A DNA stretch of 13,678 nucleotides, taken from assembly GCA_002718515.1 (NCBI GenBank), contig PBEX01000026.1:1-13678 (forward strand), in the 5' to 3' direction. Each line of letters begins with the position of its first letter. Position 1 is the first letter of the stretch. Origin of the DNA: Phycisphaerae bacterium. GTDB taxonomy: Bacteria > Planctomycetota > Phycisphaerae > Phycisphaerales > SM1A02. The notes beneath the pieces are model-generated. The model did not search any database, had not been told where the DNA came from, and worked only from the letters and a program-made list of their open reading frames with translations. A program made the translations under genes and the position numbers. This document shows positions 6,768-13,678 of this stretch, piece after piece.

Positions 6768-8129
6768 TTACGGACATGCACCCCAGTATGAAATGACAAG
6801 GATGAGGTCATCAACATTTACTGAGCCATCTTGATTGATGTCAGCAGCACAAGTTGCATCACAGATGACCTCAGAACATTCAACTGCTTCGCCACCATAC
6901 TCACCTCCAGCACTTTCGCATTCCGATTCTGTTGTCATCATGCATACAGGCGTGACGCAGCATGAACCAAGTGCAACTGAGGCCTCACAAGAATCTACCA
7001 AACAGACGCTTCCGCCACCGAGGAATTCGCCTCCACCGTTTAAACAGTCAGCTTCTTCCATAACCCAGCATGCTGAACCACCACAACATGCGCCAGTTCC
7101 AACATCGCAACCACCGACTTCACCCTCAATAATGACAGCATCACCTGAAAAGTCATCAAGTTCACCGCATGCCATGTTCGCGCATGAAACTATATCTGTC
7201 ACGGTCACTGTACTGTTGACGACGTCAATTGCACCGCCACTTCCTACACCGTCACAATCGCTATCTGCAATGTTTGAGTCGAATGATGTCAATGTAAATG
7301 AACACGTACTTGAACGGATTTCAGCCCCACCACCGACATCTGCTGCGCTATTGCCTTGCAAAATACCACCCTGCATCGTGACGTTTCCACCTGCGTATGT
7401 GAAAATTCCACCGCCTCTGTTCGCACTGTTTTGAGTGAGTTCAGAAGACTCTATATTCATTAAAGAGTTTTTGATGTAGATTGCACCACCATTGTTAACA
7501 GCGCTGTTATCGCTTAAATCTGAATCGATGACATCGATATCACCCTTAAGGTCTTTGACATAGATTGCACCACCATTTGATGCTAAGTTGTTGAACACTG
7601 ATACATTGGTTAACACACAATCAGTCGCATAGCGGACATACAACCCGCCTCCACCACCGCCAGAAACATTGTCTGTAAATGTCACGTCATCCATTGTCAT
7701 TGAGCCGCCATCAACGAATATTCCTGCACCATTGTTTGATGATTCATTATCTGATATGACACAATCTTGAAGTGATACTGTTGACTCAGAACTCTTGATT
7801 CCCCCACCAGTAACAGCGTCGCCATTTTTGATTGTTAGTCCTGAGATTGCTACGGCACTATTTTCGATAACTATTGCAGAACTGTTTGAGACGCTTGCAT
7901 TGAGCGTTGTGTTTTCTGCTCCATCTAGACCAACGATCTCAATAGACTTGTCAATGATACTGAGCCCTTCATAGAATACGCCACCAGAAACAAGAATTCG
8001 GTCACCGTCATTCGCAGCACTGATTGCACCCTGAATAGCAAAATAATCTTCGGGAACATGGATGTCATCTGCAAAAACAGATTGACAACTTAAAACGCTG
8101 AGTAATGTTACAGCAACTCGAATCTTCAT
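6768..8129 (-). CDS. Secreted beta-helix protein with Cys repeats and dockerin-like C-terminus
   Basis: A 453-residue exported protein. Residues 1-20 are a signal peptide ending SVFA before DDIHVPEDY. IHVPEDYFAIQGAISAANDG is the usual opening of right-handed parallel beta-helix proteins. About 50-335 hold the helix coils, seen as recurring units such as NNGAGIFVDG, SNGGAIYVKD, NNGGAIYIKN and NRGGGIFTYA at roughly 25-30 residue spacing. Two cysteine repeats follow (347-381 and 388-423) with the pattern GxCC...C...C...GG...C...C. The end, DINQDGSVNVDDLILVISYW (430-449), is one half of a type I dockerin or EF-hand, with Asp/Asn calcium ligands. Such tails are common in Phycisphaerae secreted proteins. 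The ATG at 8129 has GAGG eight bases upstream. It could be an adhesin, a polysaccharide-binding protein or a lyase-like protein; no catalytic residues were identified and there is no autotransporter barrel. Confidence 0.85.
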   Translation of the reverse strand: MKIRVAVTLLSVLSCQSVFADDIHVPEDYFAIQGAISAANDGDRILVSGGVFYEGLSIIDKSIEIVGLDGAENTTLNASVSNSSAIVIENSAVAISGLTIKNGDAVTGGGIKSSESTVSLQDCVISDNESSNNGAGIFVDGGSMTMDDVTFTDNVSGGGGGGLYVRYATDCVLTNVSVFNNLASNGGAIYVKDLKGDIDVIDSDLSDNSAVNNGGAIYIKNSLMNIESSELTQNSANRGGGIFTYAGGNVTMQGGILQGNSAADVGGGAEIRSSTCSFTLTSFDSNIADSDCDGVGSGGAIDVVNSTVTVTDIVSCANMACGELDDFSGDAVIIEGEVGGCDVGTGACCGGSACWVMEEADCLNGGGEFLGGGSVCLVDSCEASVALGSCCVTPVCMMTTESECESAGGEYGGEAVECSEVICDATCAADINQDGSVNVDDLILVISYWGACP

Positions 8130-8176
8130 ATTGATATCCTCAATTTTTCACCTGTTTAGACCTCACAACTATGAAA

Positions 8177-8207
8177 CCTAATACTCTTTAGGCAAGTAAA
8201 AGCTTGC
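8177..8207. repeat. Two adjacent short inverted repeats upstream of the beta-helix gene
   Basis: CCTAA/TTAGG (8177-8181, 8188-8192) and GCAAG/CTTGC (8192-8196, 8203-8207) sit back to back 48 bases upstream of the beta-helix start. They could be operator half-sites or a leader hairpin. Arms of only 5 bp make chance occurrence quite possible. Confidence 0.25.
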
Positions 8208-8288
8208 AAAAGTCACAGATTCTCATATCAGTGAGCCACAGATACGGAAAAATAAGGTGTGATAACTTACATATATCCAAAAGAACGC

Positions 8289-8314
8289 CTATCAAAAAAT
8301 GAGTTTTTTGATAG
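8289..8314. repeat. Perfect 11-bp inverted repeat in the murA upstream region
   Basis: CTATCAAAAAA (8289-8299), loop TGAG, TTTTTTGATAG (8304-8314). The arms match exactly and the element is 100 bases before murA, in the 285-base divergent region. The AT-rich stem with no U tract after it argues against a normal terminator; an operator or an RNA hairpin fits better. The rest of 8130-8414 shows no gene apart from the candidate leader ORF. Confidence 0.55.
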
Positions 8315-8383
8315 CATGAGAGCAGATAGATGCGGTTTTTCTAGTCCTCACGGTCGATGAGATAGAAAACAGTCAAGGATGAC

Positions 8384-8428
8384 ATGAGCAACAAGAAAGG
8401 ACTCGAACGCTTAAATGGATGCATTTAG
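8384..8428 (+). CDS. Candidate 14-codon leader ORF overlapping the murA start
   Basis: ATG at 8384 follows AAGGA (8375-8379) by four bases and encodes MSNKKGLERLNGCI, stopping with TAG at 8426-8428. Its end covers the murA ATG (8415) in another frame, so ribosomes finishing it could re-initiate at murA, which itself has only a distant AAAGGA. This may be a chance ORF; conservation is the test. Confidence 0.25.
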   Translation: MSNKKGLERLNGCI

Positions 8429-9767
8429 AATTCACGGTGGTCAAAGACTCACGGGGACGATTTCTGTAGATGGTTCAAAGAACGCTGCATTGCCCCTTCT
8501 TGCTGCGGCATTGTTAACTGATGAAGTTGTCTCATTCAAAGGCATCCCAAATCTTTCTGACATCTCAAACATGTTGACGCTCCTCAAAGAGTTAGGATGT
8601 GATATCTCAGATGACAACGATGTCAAAACACTAAAAGTTACCGACAGTTCAAACACACACGCTCGCTATGACATCGTTCGAACAATGCGAGCAAGCGTGT
8701 GCGTCTTAGGACCACTCCTTGCAAAACGAGGCGTTGCAAAGGTATCGATGCCTGGTGGTTGTTCATTTGGAGATCGGCCCATTGATTTACACCTTCGTGG
8801 TCTTGAAGCGCTCGGTGCGAGAATCGAACTCGATGGTGGCGACATTATTGCCCACGCTGAAAAGTTGAGAGGCGCGACTATTTTCTTAGGTGGCCCGTTT
8901 GGTTCGACAGTTCTGGGCACTGCAAATGTCATGAGTGCGGCAACGCTTGCAAAGGGTACAACAATCATCGAATCCGCTGCTTGCGAGCCAGAGATTGTCG
9001 AATTAGCAAACTTGTTAAATGCAATGGGCGCAAAAATTTCAGGAGCAGGAACGCCTAGAATCACCATTGAAGGTGTTGACGAACTTGGCGGTACTGAACA
9101 TGAAGTCATGCCAGACCGAATTGTCGCGGGAACTTGGGCTATTGCAGCAGCAATGACAAATGGTGACATAAAGATTGAACGCTTTCCGCTTAATCAACTT
9201 CTTGCAGTTAGAGATGTGCTTGAACATGTCGGGGTTCACATTCATCAACTCGACAATGAAGAAGACACAAATGCATGCCGTGTTCAGATTGTCACAGACA
9301 GAGTTCTCAAGCCTGTCATTTTCACCACACAGCCCTTCCCCGGATTCCCGACAGACTTGCAAGCCCAGATGATGGCACTCCTTTGCCTAGCAAGAGGCAA
9401 TAGCATCATCACTGAAAAAATCTATCCAGAACGATTTATGCACGTCCCTGAGTTAAGTCGCATGGGTGCAAGACTTGTGCGTCAAGGTGCAACAGTCGTT
9501 GTTCAGGGCGTCGACCACCTAGTTGGTGCTCCCGTCATGGCAAGTGATTTGAGAGCTTCAGCATCGCTCGTTCTCGCTGGTCTAGCAGCAGAGGGTGAAA
9601 CCATTGTCAGCAGGGTCTATCACCTAGATAGAGGATACGCCAATATGGAAGTTACTCTGAAGTCTCTTGGAGCAAACATTGAACGGCTTGCTTCAGAACA
9701 TGTTGATGAAGGTCTACCGACTGTTGAGACGGTTGCGCAAAACCAAGTCGTACAAGCCAACAGCTGA
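8415..9767 (+). CDS. murA: UDP-N-acetylglucosamine 1-carboxyvinyltransferase
   Basis: Cytoplasmic enzyme of the first committed peptidoglycan step: transfers enolpyruvate from PEP to UDP-GlcNAc. The 450 residues form the two-domain EPT fold. Key residues are Lys22-Asn23 (GSKNAALPLLAA), Arg92 (TMRASV), catalytic Cys116 in PGGCSFGDRPIDLHL (so the fosfomycin target Cys is kept, not Asp), Asp314 (FPGFPTDLQAQ) and Arg380 (DLRASASLVLAGL). E. coli MurA is 419 residues; the excess is mostly a C-terminal tail after about 427, rich in Glu, Val and Gln. The start matches the family, just before FRIHGGQRLTG. It is a lone plus-strand gene whose last 54 bases overlap the convergent methyltransferase gene. 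This supports peptidoglycan synthesis in this lineage, as now accepted for planctomycetes. Confidence 0.96.
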   Translation: MDAFRIHGGQRLTGTISVDGSKNAALPLLAAALLTDEVVSFKGIPNLSDISNMLTLLKELGCDISDDNDVKTLKVTDSSNTHARYDIVRTMRASVCVLGPLLAKRGVAKVSMPGGCSFGDRPIDLHLRGLEALGARIELDGGDIIAHAEKLRGATIFLGGPFGSTVLGTANVMSAATLAKGTTIIESAACEPEIVELANLLNAMGAKISGAGTPRITIEGVDELGGTEHEVMPDRIVAGTWAIAAAMTNGDIKIERFPLNQLLAVRDVLEHVGVHIHQLDNEEDTNACRVQIVTDRVLKPVIFTTQPFPGFPTDLQAQMMALLCLARGNSIITEKIYPERFMHVPELSRMGARLVRQGATVVVQGVDHLVGAPVMASDLRASASLVLAGLAAEGETIVSRVYHLDRGYANMEVTLKSLGANIERLASEHVDEGLPTVETVAQNQVVQANS

Positions 9768-10532
9768 CGCAACACCCACATTGATAGACGGGACTGAAGC
9801 ACTCATCGGAATCTCTGCAATCACATCGCACAGTTTTAGTGTTGCTGGCGATAAACCTGCTTTTTCTTCACCGACGATTATTCCACAATGCTCGCTGACA
9901 TCAACTTCCCAAAGAGGCACTGCGTCTGGACCTGTTTCAAGCCCAATCAACTGCACGCCATACGTCTCTTTCAGTTGCTGAATTGAACTTTCCCAATCTT
10001 CAATCATAATCCAAGGGATTGAAAACACGTGTCCCATCGACACTCGAATTGATTTTCGATACAGCGGGTCACAACAAGTCCTACTCAGTAGCACGCCATC
10101 AACACCAAATGCTGTAGCGTTCCTAAAGAGTGAACCCATGTTGTCTATGTTTGTGATCCCCTCAGCAAGCAGTAACGAAGATGTTTGTTTGCGCTCGATG
10201 ATGCTCTCTAATGACTGCTTCCTATAGTTACGCTGAACTGCCGCTAGCACTCCACGATGGATATGAAATCCCGTAACTTCTGACATCAGCGAAACATCTG
10301 CCACAAAGACATCAAGTGCTCGACCCTCAAGCACTGTAGCCAAACGCTCATGCTTTTGCGGTGATAACAAGATTGAATGAAGTGCCCAGTCTGAGTCAAG
10401 AAGACGCCTAACAGCCAATTCTGATTCAACCATACAGATGTTGTCACGCCCACGTAAATCAGCGTCTCTTACATTATGAAAAACCGCAATACGAGGGTCA
10501 TTCAAAGATGAAATGGGAATAATGTTCGCCAA
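9714..10532 (-). CDS. SpoU/TrmH-family RNA 2'-O-methyltransferase
   Basis: An AdoMet-dependent SPOUT enzyme, probably methylating the 2'-OH of a ribose in tRNA or rRNA. In 272 residues there is an N-terminal substrate-binding part (about 1-105, with FHNVRDADLRGRD and a VESELAVRRLL element) and a C-terminal trefoil-knot domain. Motif 1 is NIDNMGSLFRNATAFGVDG (128-146, with Asn128 and Arg137), motif 2 IVGEEKAGLS (219-228), motif 3 IPMSASVPSINVGVASA (241-257). Motif 3 has Ala where many TrmH proteins have Gly and Ile where they have Leu; both are mild. It starts with TTG directly after the MCE gene's TAA, with no gap and no clear Shine-Dalgarno, implying coupling. Its last 17 codons and stop overlap the end of murA on the other strand. 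Target nucleotide unknown. Confidence 0.9.
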   Translation of the reverse strand: MANIIPISSLNDPRIAVFHNVRDADLRGRDNICMVESELAVRRLLDSDWALHSILLSPQKHERLATVLEGRALDVFVADVSLMSEVTGFHIHRGVLAAVQRNYRKQSLESIIERKQTSSLLLAEGITNIDNMGSLFRNATAFGVDGVLLSRTCCDPLYRKSIRVSMGHVFSIPWIMIEDWESSIQQLKETYGVQLIGLETGPDAVPLWEVDVSEHCGIIVGEEKAGLSPATLKLCDVIAEIPMSASVPSINVGVASAVGLYDLVLRNRLNSR

Positions 10533-11735
10533 TTATCTATTTGGGAAATCTTGTTGCATTTGCTGAAGCATCGCGCCTCTCGCTTGGTCAAAGCGAACCA
10601 CAGCATCACGTAACAACTCAGTCAGTTCTTGTGCGCCTTCTGGCGCGACTGAGCTCTGCGAAAGTGATTCTAACTCACTCGTAACATCACTTAACTCCTG
10701 TAGCGAAGAAAGCAAATTCCATGATGCTGCGTTAAGTTGTTCGTACGCAATCTCTCTATCAGTTGGCCGATACAACAAGCGCCAAGGGCTTGCGGAAATT
10801 TCATCAATTGCTGCTTTTGCTCTTGAAGAAATGTTTTTAAAGTTCCGCAGTGTAGTTGACACATCAGTAGACCAACGCGGAGAACTACTTTTGAACTCTT
10901 CGCTCATCATCTCTAGATTCTGCATCGTACGATTGAGTGACTCCATTGCGATTTCTGCGTTTTTCAAGACTTCATTTTGCAGTTGCTGAATCACACCTTG
11001 AACACTCTGTAAAGTTGCCTTAACTTCAGCAGGTAACTGTTTTGCATCTTCAAGGATTAATGAAACTGAGGTCTGCCACTCTTCCCACTGCGCTTCAGTC
11101 ATTTCTGCAATTGTTTCAACCGATGAGAGACTCGCTCTTGCTGAGTGTATTGCGGATTTGAGTGCTGCTGCATCTTCACTTCCAAGTAACGCGCCAATTG
11201 CGCCATCCTCTTCAGCGAGCGCTTCGCTGAGTCGCCTAAGTGCATCAAGCGACTTAGTGATGTTAATCTCTGCATCGTCTCCAAGAAGTTGCGTCACCAT
11301 GCTTTGAGTAGTACCACTTAACACTGTGGACTCGCTTGCAAGAGAGCCAGATCCCACATTGACGATTGACAACCAAGAAGTTGAACCTAGCAAACCAGAT
11401 TTAGCAAAAATGGTCGCGTTGTCATACAACTGAAAATCTTGTTCAATCTGGAACTTAATCTCGATGTTACTTGTGGGTTCTCCATCATTGACGATTGGAG
11501 TAACGCCCGTAACTGAACCAATAATGACTCCCCCTAGCCTAACTGGCGAACCGCTTGCTAGCGCCCCAACACCTTCTTCAACTGGAAAGACGACTACGTA
11601 AGAAGAAACACTCTTAAACATTCTATCCCATGCATTTGTCAGGATACTAAACACGGCAAAACCAAGAACGATTGAAACAGTTACGAAGACACCTGCTCGT
11701 ACGTTGTTTTGCCGTTTGTTTCTTACTTGTGACAT
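10533..11735 (-). CDS. mlaD: MlaD-type MCE-domain lipid transport protein
   Basis: Periplasmic substrate-binding part of an Mla-type ABC system that moves phospholipids between inner and outer membranes. One N-terminal membrane helix (RAGVFVTVSIVLGFAVFSIL, 13-32) anchors it. A single MCE domain lies at about 43-127, with SGSPVRLGGVIIGSVTGV (61-78) and KSGLLGSTSWLSIV (112-125). Residues 160-400 are mostly helical with heptad-like Leu spacing, so a long coiled-coil tube or tunnel region as in larger MCE proteins is likely; E. coli MlaD is only about 183 residues. The ATG at 11735 has AAGGAG nine bases upstream, inside the ATPase gene's last codons, and only six bases separate the genes. The symbol is by family; this longer form may be closer to other MCE groups such as Ttg2C. 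Confidence 0.85.
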   Translation of the reverse strand: MSQVRNKRQNNVRAGVFVTVSIVLGFAVFSILTNAWDRMFKSVSSYVVVFPVEEGVGALASGSPVRLGGVIIGSVTGVTPIVNDGEPTSNIEIKFQIEQDFQLYDNATIFAKSGLLGSTSWLSIVNVGSGSLASESTVLSGTTQSMVTQLLGDDAEINITKSLDALRRLSEALAEEDGAIGALLGSEDAAALKSAIHSARASLSSVETIAEMTEAQWEEWQTSVSLILEDAKQLPAEVKATLQSVQGVIQQLQNEVLKNAEIAMESLNRTMQNLEMMSEEFKSSSPRWSTDVSTTLRNFKNISSRAKAAIDEISASPWRLLYRPTDREIAYEQLNAASWNLLSSLQELSDVTSELESLSQSSVAPEGAQELTELLRDAVVRFDQARGAMLQQMQQDFPNR

Positions 11736-11741
11736 ATACAG

Positions 11742-12638
11742 TTACTCCTTTGAGGAATGGATGGATGGCCCCTTTGTCAATCTTGGTGCACTTAATCCTA
11801 ACAAATCTTCAGCATAACTCGTTGCTTCTTTTCTTCTTGTCAGGGGACCTTCTGCGTCCCCTCTTAAGAACTGTCTAATGAGTTGCTGCTTCTCATCAAG
11901 TTCATTGATTCTTTCAATCGGCCAATCTCGGATTTCTTCAAACACTTCTCGCTTGTCGACCATTAGCATCTTGCCCTTATCAAGCATTGCCATTCGGTCT
12001 GCAATCACAAAAGCAGAATCCATTTCGTGTGTGACAACAACACTCGTGACGCCCGCCTTCTTTGATAAGTCTAAAATTAACTGATCGATACTTGCACTTG
12101 TAACAGGGTCTAGCCCCGCTGAGGGCTCATCATAGAACAATAGTTTTGGGTCTAGTGCTAACGCTCTTGCTAAGCCCGCGCGTTTTTTCATGCCACCAGA
12201 AATTTCAGATGGAAACTTTTGTGCTGCTTCTCGCAGACCCACCTGTTCGAGTTTAATCTTGACAATAAACTCGATAATGTCTGGGTCTAAGTCTGTGTGT
12301 TCCCTTAAGGACAGAGCGACATTGTCAGCCACGCTCATTGAGTTAAATAATGCACCTGACTGAAATAGAATCCCAAAGTCTCGGCGAACTTGATTCATCC
12401 CGTCTTCATCAAGTTTGCCAATATCTTCACCAAAGACGGTCACAGTGCCCTCATCTGGTATGAATGTACCAATCAAATGTCTCAGCAATGTTGACTTACC
12501 TGAACCCGAACCACCCATGATGACGAGTACTTCGCCCTCAAGCACATCAAGGTTCACACCATCTAGAACAGTCTGCTCACCAAATCTGCAAACTAAATCC
12601 CGAGTTGAAATAATTGGCTGAGCATCCACTCGCTTCAA
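11742..12638 (-). CDS. mlaF: MlaF-type ABC transporter ATPase
   Basis: Cytoplasmic ATPase powering the MCE lipid transporter. The 298 residues contain Walker A GGSGSGKST (42-50), Q-loop Gln93 (ILFQSGALF, typical of MlaF/Ttg2A), signature ISGGMKKRAGLARAL (146-160), Walker B LLFYDEPSAGLDP (166-178) and the H-loop His204 (VVTHEMDSAF). After about residue 245 there is an extra tail (RQFLRGDAEGPLTRRKEATS onward) beyond the usual core. It begins with TTG at 12638, three bases after AGGAG, which overlaps the DUF4190-like gene's TAG stop; a GTG three codons further on is an alternative with 12-base spacing. It lies six bases after the upstream gene and before mlaD, so one transcript is expected. No permease (MlaE) gene is next to it in the window. 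Confidence 0.92.
   Translation of the reverse strand: MKRVDAQPIISTRDLVCRFGEQTVLDGVNLDVLEGEVLVIMGGSGSGKSTLLRHLIGTFIPDEGTVTVFGEDIGKLDEDGMNQVRRDFGILFQSGALFNSMSVADNVALSLREHTDLDPDIIEFIVKIKLEQVGLREAAQKFPSEISGGMKKRAGLARALALDPKLLFYDEPSAGLDPVTSASIDQLILDLSKKAGVTSVVVTHEMDSAFVIADRMAMLDKGKMLMVDKREVFEEIRDWPIERINELDEKQQLIRQFLRGDAEGPLTRRKEATSYAEDLLGLSAPRLTKGPSIHSSKE
11745..11751 (-). promoter_or_regulatory. Shine-Dalgarno AAAGGAG for mlaD inside the mlaF 3' end
   Basis: AAAGGAG on the minus strand forms the last two sense codons of mlaF (AAG GAG) directly before its TAA, nine bases before the mlaD ATG. It couples the ATPase and MCE protein tightly. Confidence 0.6.
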
Positions 12639-12644
12639 ACACTC

Positions 12645-13277
12645 CTAATGCTTCGGTTGGGGATATCGTAAATCACCATGTGTCTTATCGGGAATCTCTA
12701 CCCATTCAAATTTGTTCAAAAACTGATTTGTACCTTCTTTGTCTTCAAATAACTGATATTTAGCGATTATTGGGATTGATTCACCAGTTTGATTAAACAT
12801 GAGATATGAGAGTGTGGCTTCTCTTGGGACCAATCCAAGAAACAAATCTGTTCCATCAATTGCATCTTCGCTCGTCTCAGGGTTCAACACACAATGCGTA
12901 ATCATCCCATACCTCGAAGAGACCGCTTGTAAAAAACGGTGTGCCTCGTCTTCACTACTCGCGGAAGAAAAGAATTTTTCAAAGGAATCTAGGTGACCTG
13001 CTTGAGCAAGTTTGATTGCTTCTGCGGGTCCATGATTAATGACTGAACGGACATTCAAGTTCCACCAAACAAGACCGCCTGCCCAAATGCCAGTAATGAG
13101 TGTTCCTAACAACATCGCGACCCACGCAAGTTTGAGTCCGCGAGTCGTTTGGTTTGCTTTGATGTCTACGATTGCTCTAAAACCACAAAGGACTGACGCA
13201 ATTGAAAACAAGGGGCACAAACCCACGGAACATAAGATGGCAACAACTGCCCAAGGATTGAGTGGCTTCTGTTGCAA
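12645..13277 (-). CDS. DUF4190-like membrane protein of unknown function
   Basis: A 210-residue protein. The first 75 residues resemble DUF4190: NPWAVVAILCSVGLCPLFSI (7-26), CGFRAIVDIK (31-40), then a second helix, LAWVAMLLGTLITGIWAGGL (50-69), giving two membrane segments. The remaining 135 residues form a soluble domain with AEAIKLAQAGHLDSFEKFFS (85-104) and a beta-rich end; it has no motif I recognise. By usual DUF4190 topology (hairpin) this domain would be on the cytoplasmic side, but this is unsure. The start is TTG at 13277, eight bases after the YggX stop, without a good Shine-Dalgarno; no ATG is available near it. It precedes mlaF by six bases, so a link to the lipid transporter is possible but unproven. 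Confidence 0.7.
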   Translation of the reverse strand: MQQKPLNPWAVVAILCSVGLCPLFSIASVLCGFRAIVDIKANQTTRGLKLAWVAMLLGTLITGIWAGGLVWWNLNVRSVINHGPAEAIKLAQAGHLDSFEKFFSSASSEDEAHRFLQAVSSRYGMITHCVLNPETSEDAIDGTDLFLGLVPREATLSYLMFNQTGESIPIIAKYQLFEDKEGTNQFLNKFEWVEIPDKTHGDLRYPQPKH

Positions 13278-13285
13278 GCGGTTAC

Positions 13286-13678
13286 TCAGCTAACTGATTC
13301 CTTATCCATAGCAACGATATCTTGTGGAATTCCAAGAAACTCAATCATGTAATCTTCGTATGTTTTTTGATCTTCTTCTCGTGAAAAATCTAATCGAAGT
13401 TCATTGATTACTTTAGTGCCTTGACCAATCCAACCATTCCACTGCTCTTCATCAACATTTTCAAGAATCCATTTCCCGATTTCACCAGGCAATGGCGCGT
13501 CGCTAAGTGGTTTTCCAGATTTACCAGCAGTATCACACTGTTCAACTTCGGGAAGTGCTAAACCGGCCTCTTGCATGAGCGCTGAAATGCCGTCTTGTAC
13601 TCTTTTCTCGCCTCTGTTGACAGCTTGCACATAGCCTTGCTCGAACAATGTCTTTGCTTCATCTACTTTCCCAATCTT
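13286..13678 (-). CDS. TPR-YggX Fe(2+)-trafficking protein fusion, C-terminal part (cut by window edge)
   Basis: 130 codons are open from the window edge to TGA at 13288-13286. The last 70 or so visible residues match YggX, a small iron-trafficking and oxidative-protection protein: PLPGEIGKWILENV, then EQWNGWIGQGTKVINELRLD and YEDYMIEFLG. Classical YggX is about 90 residues and begins just before a Cys; here a Cys (visible residue 48) precedes the domain, but the frame continues upstream with helical sequence (GKVDEAKTLFEQGYVQAVNR) like the end of a tetratricopeptide array. No stop precedes it, so the real start lies beyond 13678. A TTG at 13648 exists but would cut a helix. From memory, TPR-YggX proteins occur in planctomycetes. 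It heads the visible part of the run that leads into mlaF/mlaD. Confidence 0.82.
   Translation of the reverse strand, partial: KIGKVDEAKTLFEQGYVQAVNRGEKRVQDGISALMQEAGLALPEVEQCDTAGKSGKPLSDAPLPGEIGKWILENVDEEQWNGWIGQGTKVINELRLDFSREEDQKTYEDYMIEFLGIPQDIVAMDKESVS

Noticed and set aside
6835..7434. Long plus-strand frame of 199 codons inside the beta-helix gene
   Set aside because: Its translation is Pro/Ser/Thr-rich, low in complexity and mirrors the Gly/Asp/Ser codons of the real minus-strand gene, which has a signal peptide and clear repeats.
7477..7577. 17-base direct repeat (7477-7493 and 7561-7577)
   Set aside because: The copies are 84 bases (28 codons) apart in frame and encode the NGGAIYIK/NGGAIYVK beta-helix coil; this is protein repetition, not a CRISPR or mobile repeat.
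8666..9169. Minus-strand frame of 167 codons opposite murA
   Set aside because: MurA is unmistakable on the plus strand with all catalytic residues; the antisense frame has no recognisable domain or Shine-Dalgarno.

Overview
The window looks like chromosomal DNA from a marine planctomycete of the Phycisphaerae/Phycisphaerales type. Three things point there. A secreted protein ends in a PAPG-hydrophobic-RRRR sorting tail (6038-6694). A beta-helix protein carries CC...C...C repeats and a C-terminal dockerin-like EF-hand (6768-8129). A lipoprotein sulfatase is also present. The assignment is inferred from protein style, not from a marker gene. Base composition is moderate, apparently below 50% G+C. 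Coding density is high, with several start/stop overlaps and an unusually large share of TTG start codons (5 of the 14 genes whose start lies in the window).

Layout from left to right: (1) 1-1517, minus strand: cytochrome c oxidase subunit III with a whole class I cytochrome c domain inserted in a periplasmic loop, overlapping the start of a truncated RarD-type transporter. (2) 1752-2696, plus strand: an MsrB-MsrA fusion whose stop codon shares a TTAA palindrome with the next, convergent gene. (3) 5875-2693, minus strand: a tight four-gene run of lipoprotein sulfatase, TerB-like protein, DUF4145/HEPN-like protein and MgtC/SapB membrane protein. (4) 6038-6694, plus strand: a secreted protein with a PEP-CTERM-like tail, separated by a bidirectional hairpin terminator from (5) 8129-6768, minus strand: the beta-helix/dockerin protein. 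(6) 8415-9767, plus strand: murA, preceded by a perfect palindrome and a candidate 14-codon leader ORF. (7) 13678-9714, minus strand: a compact five-gene run of a TPR-YggX protein (cut by the window edge), a DUF4190-like membrane protein, MlaF-type ATPase, MlaD-type MCE protein and an SpoU/TrmH-family RNA methyltransferase, the last overlapping murA tail to tail by 54 bp.

Functionally this is a cell-envelope and stress neighbourhood: respiration (coxC), oxidative protein repair and iron handling (MsrBA, YggX), outer-membrane lipid transport (MlaF/MlaD), peptidoglycan synthesis (MurA), and secreted surface or polysaccharide-degrading proteins (sulfatase, beta-helix, PAPG-tail protein). There is no sign of phage, insertion sequence, CRISPR array, tRNA or rRNA. 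The least understood part is the TerB-like/HEPN-like pair embedded between the sulfatase and MgtC. The most distinctive architectures are the COX3-cytochrome c insertion and the TPR-YggX fusion.
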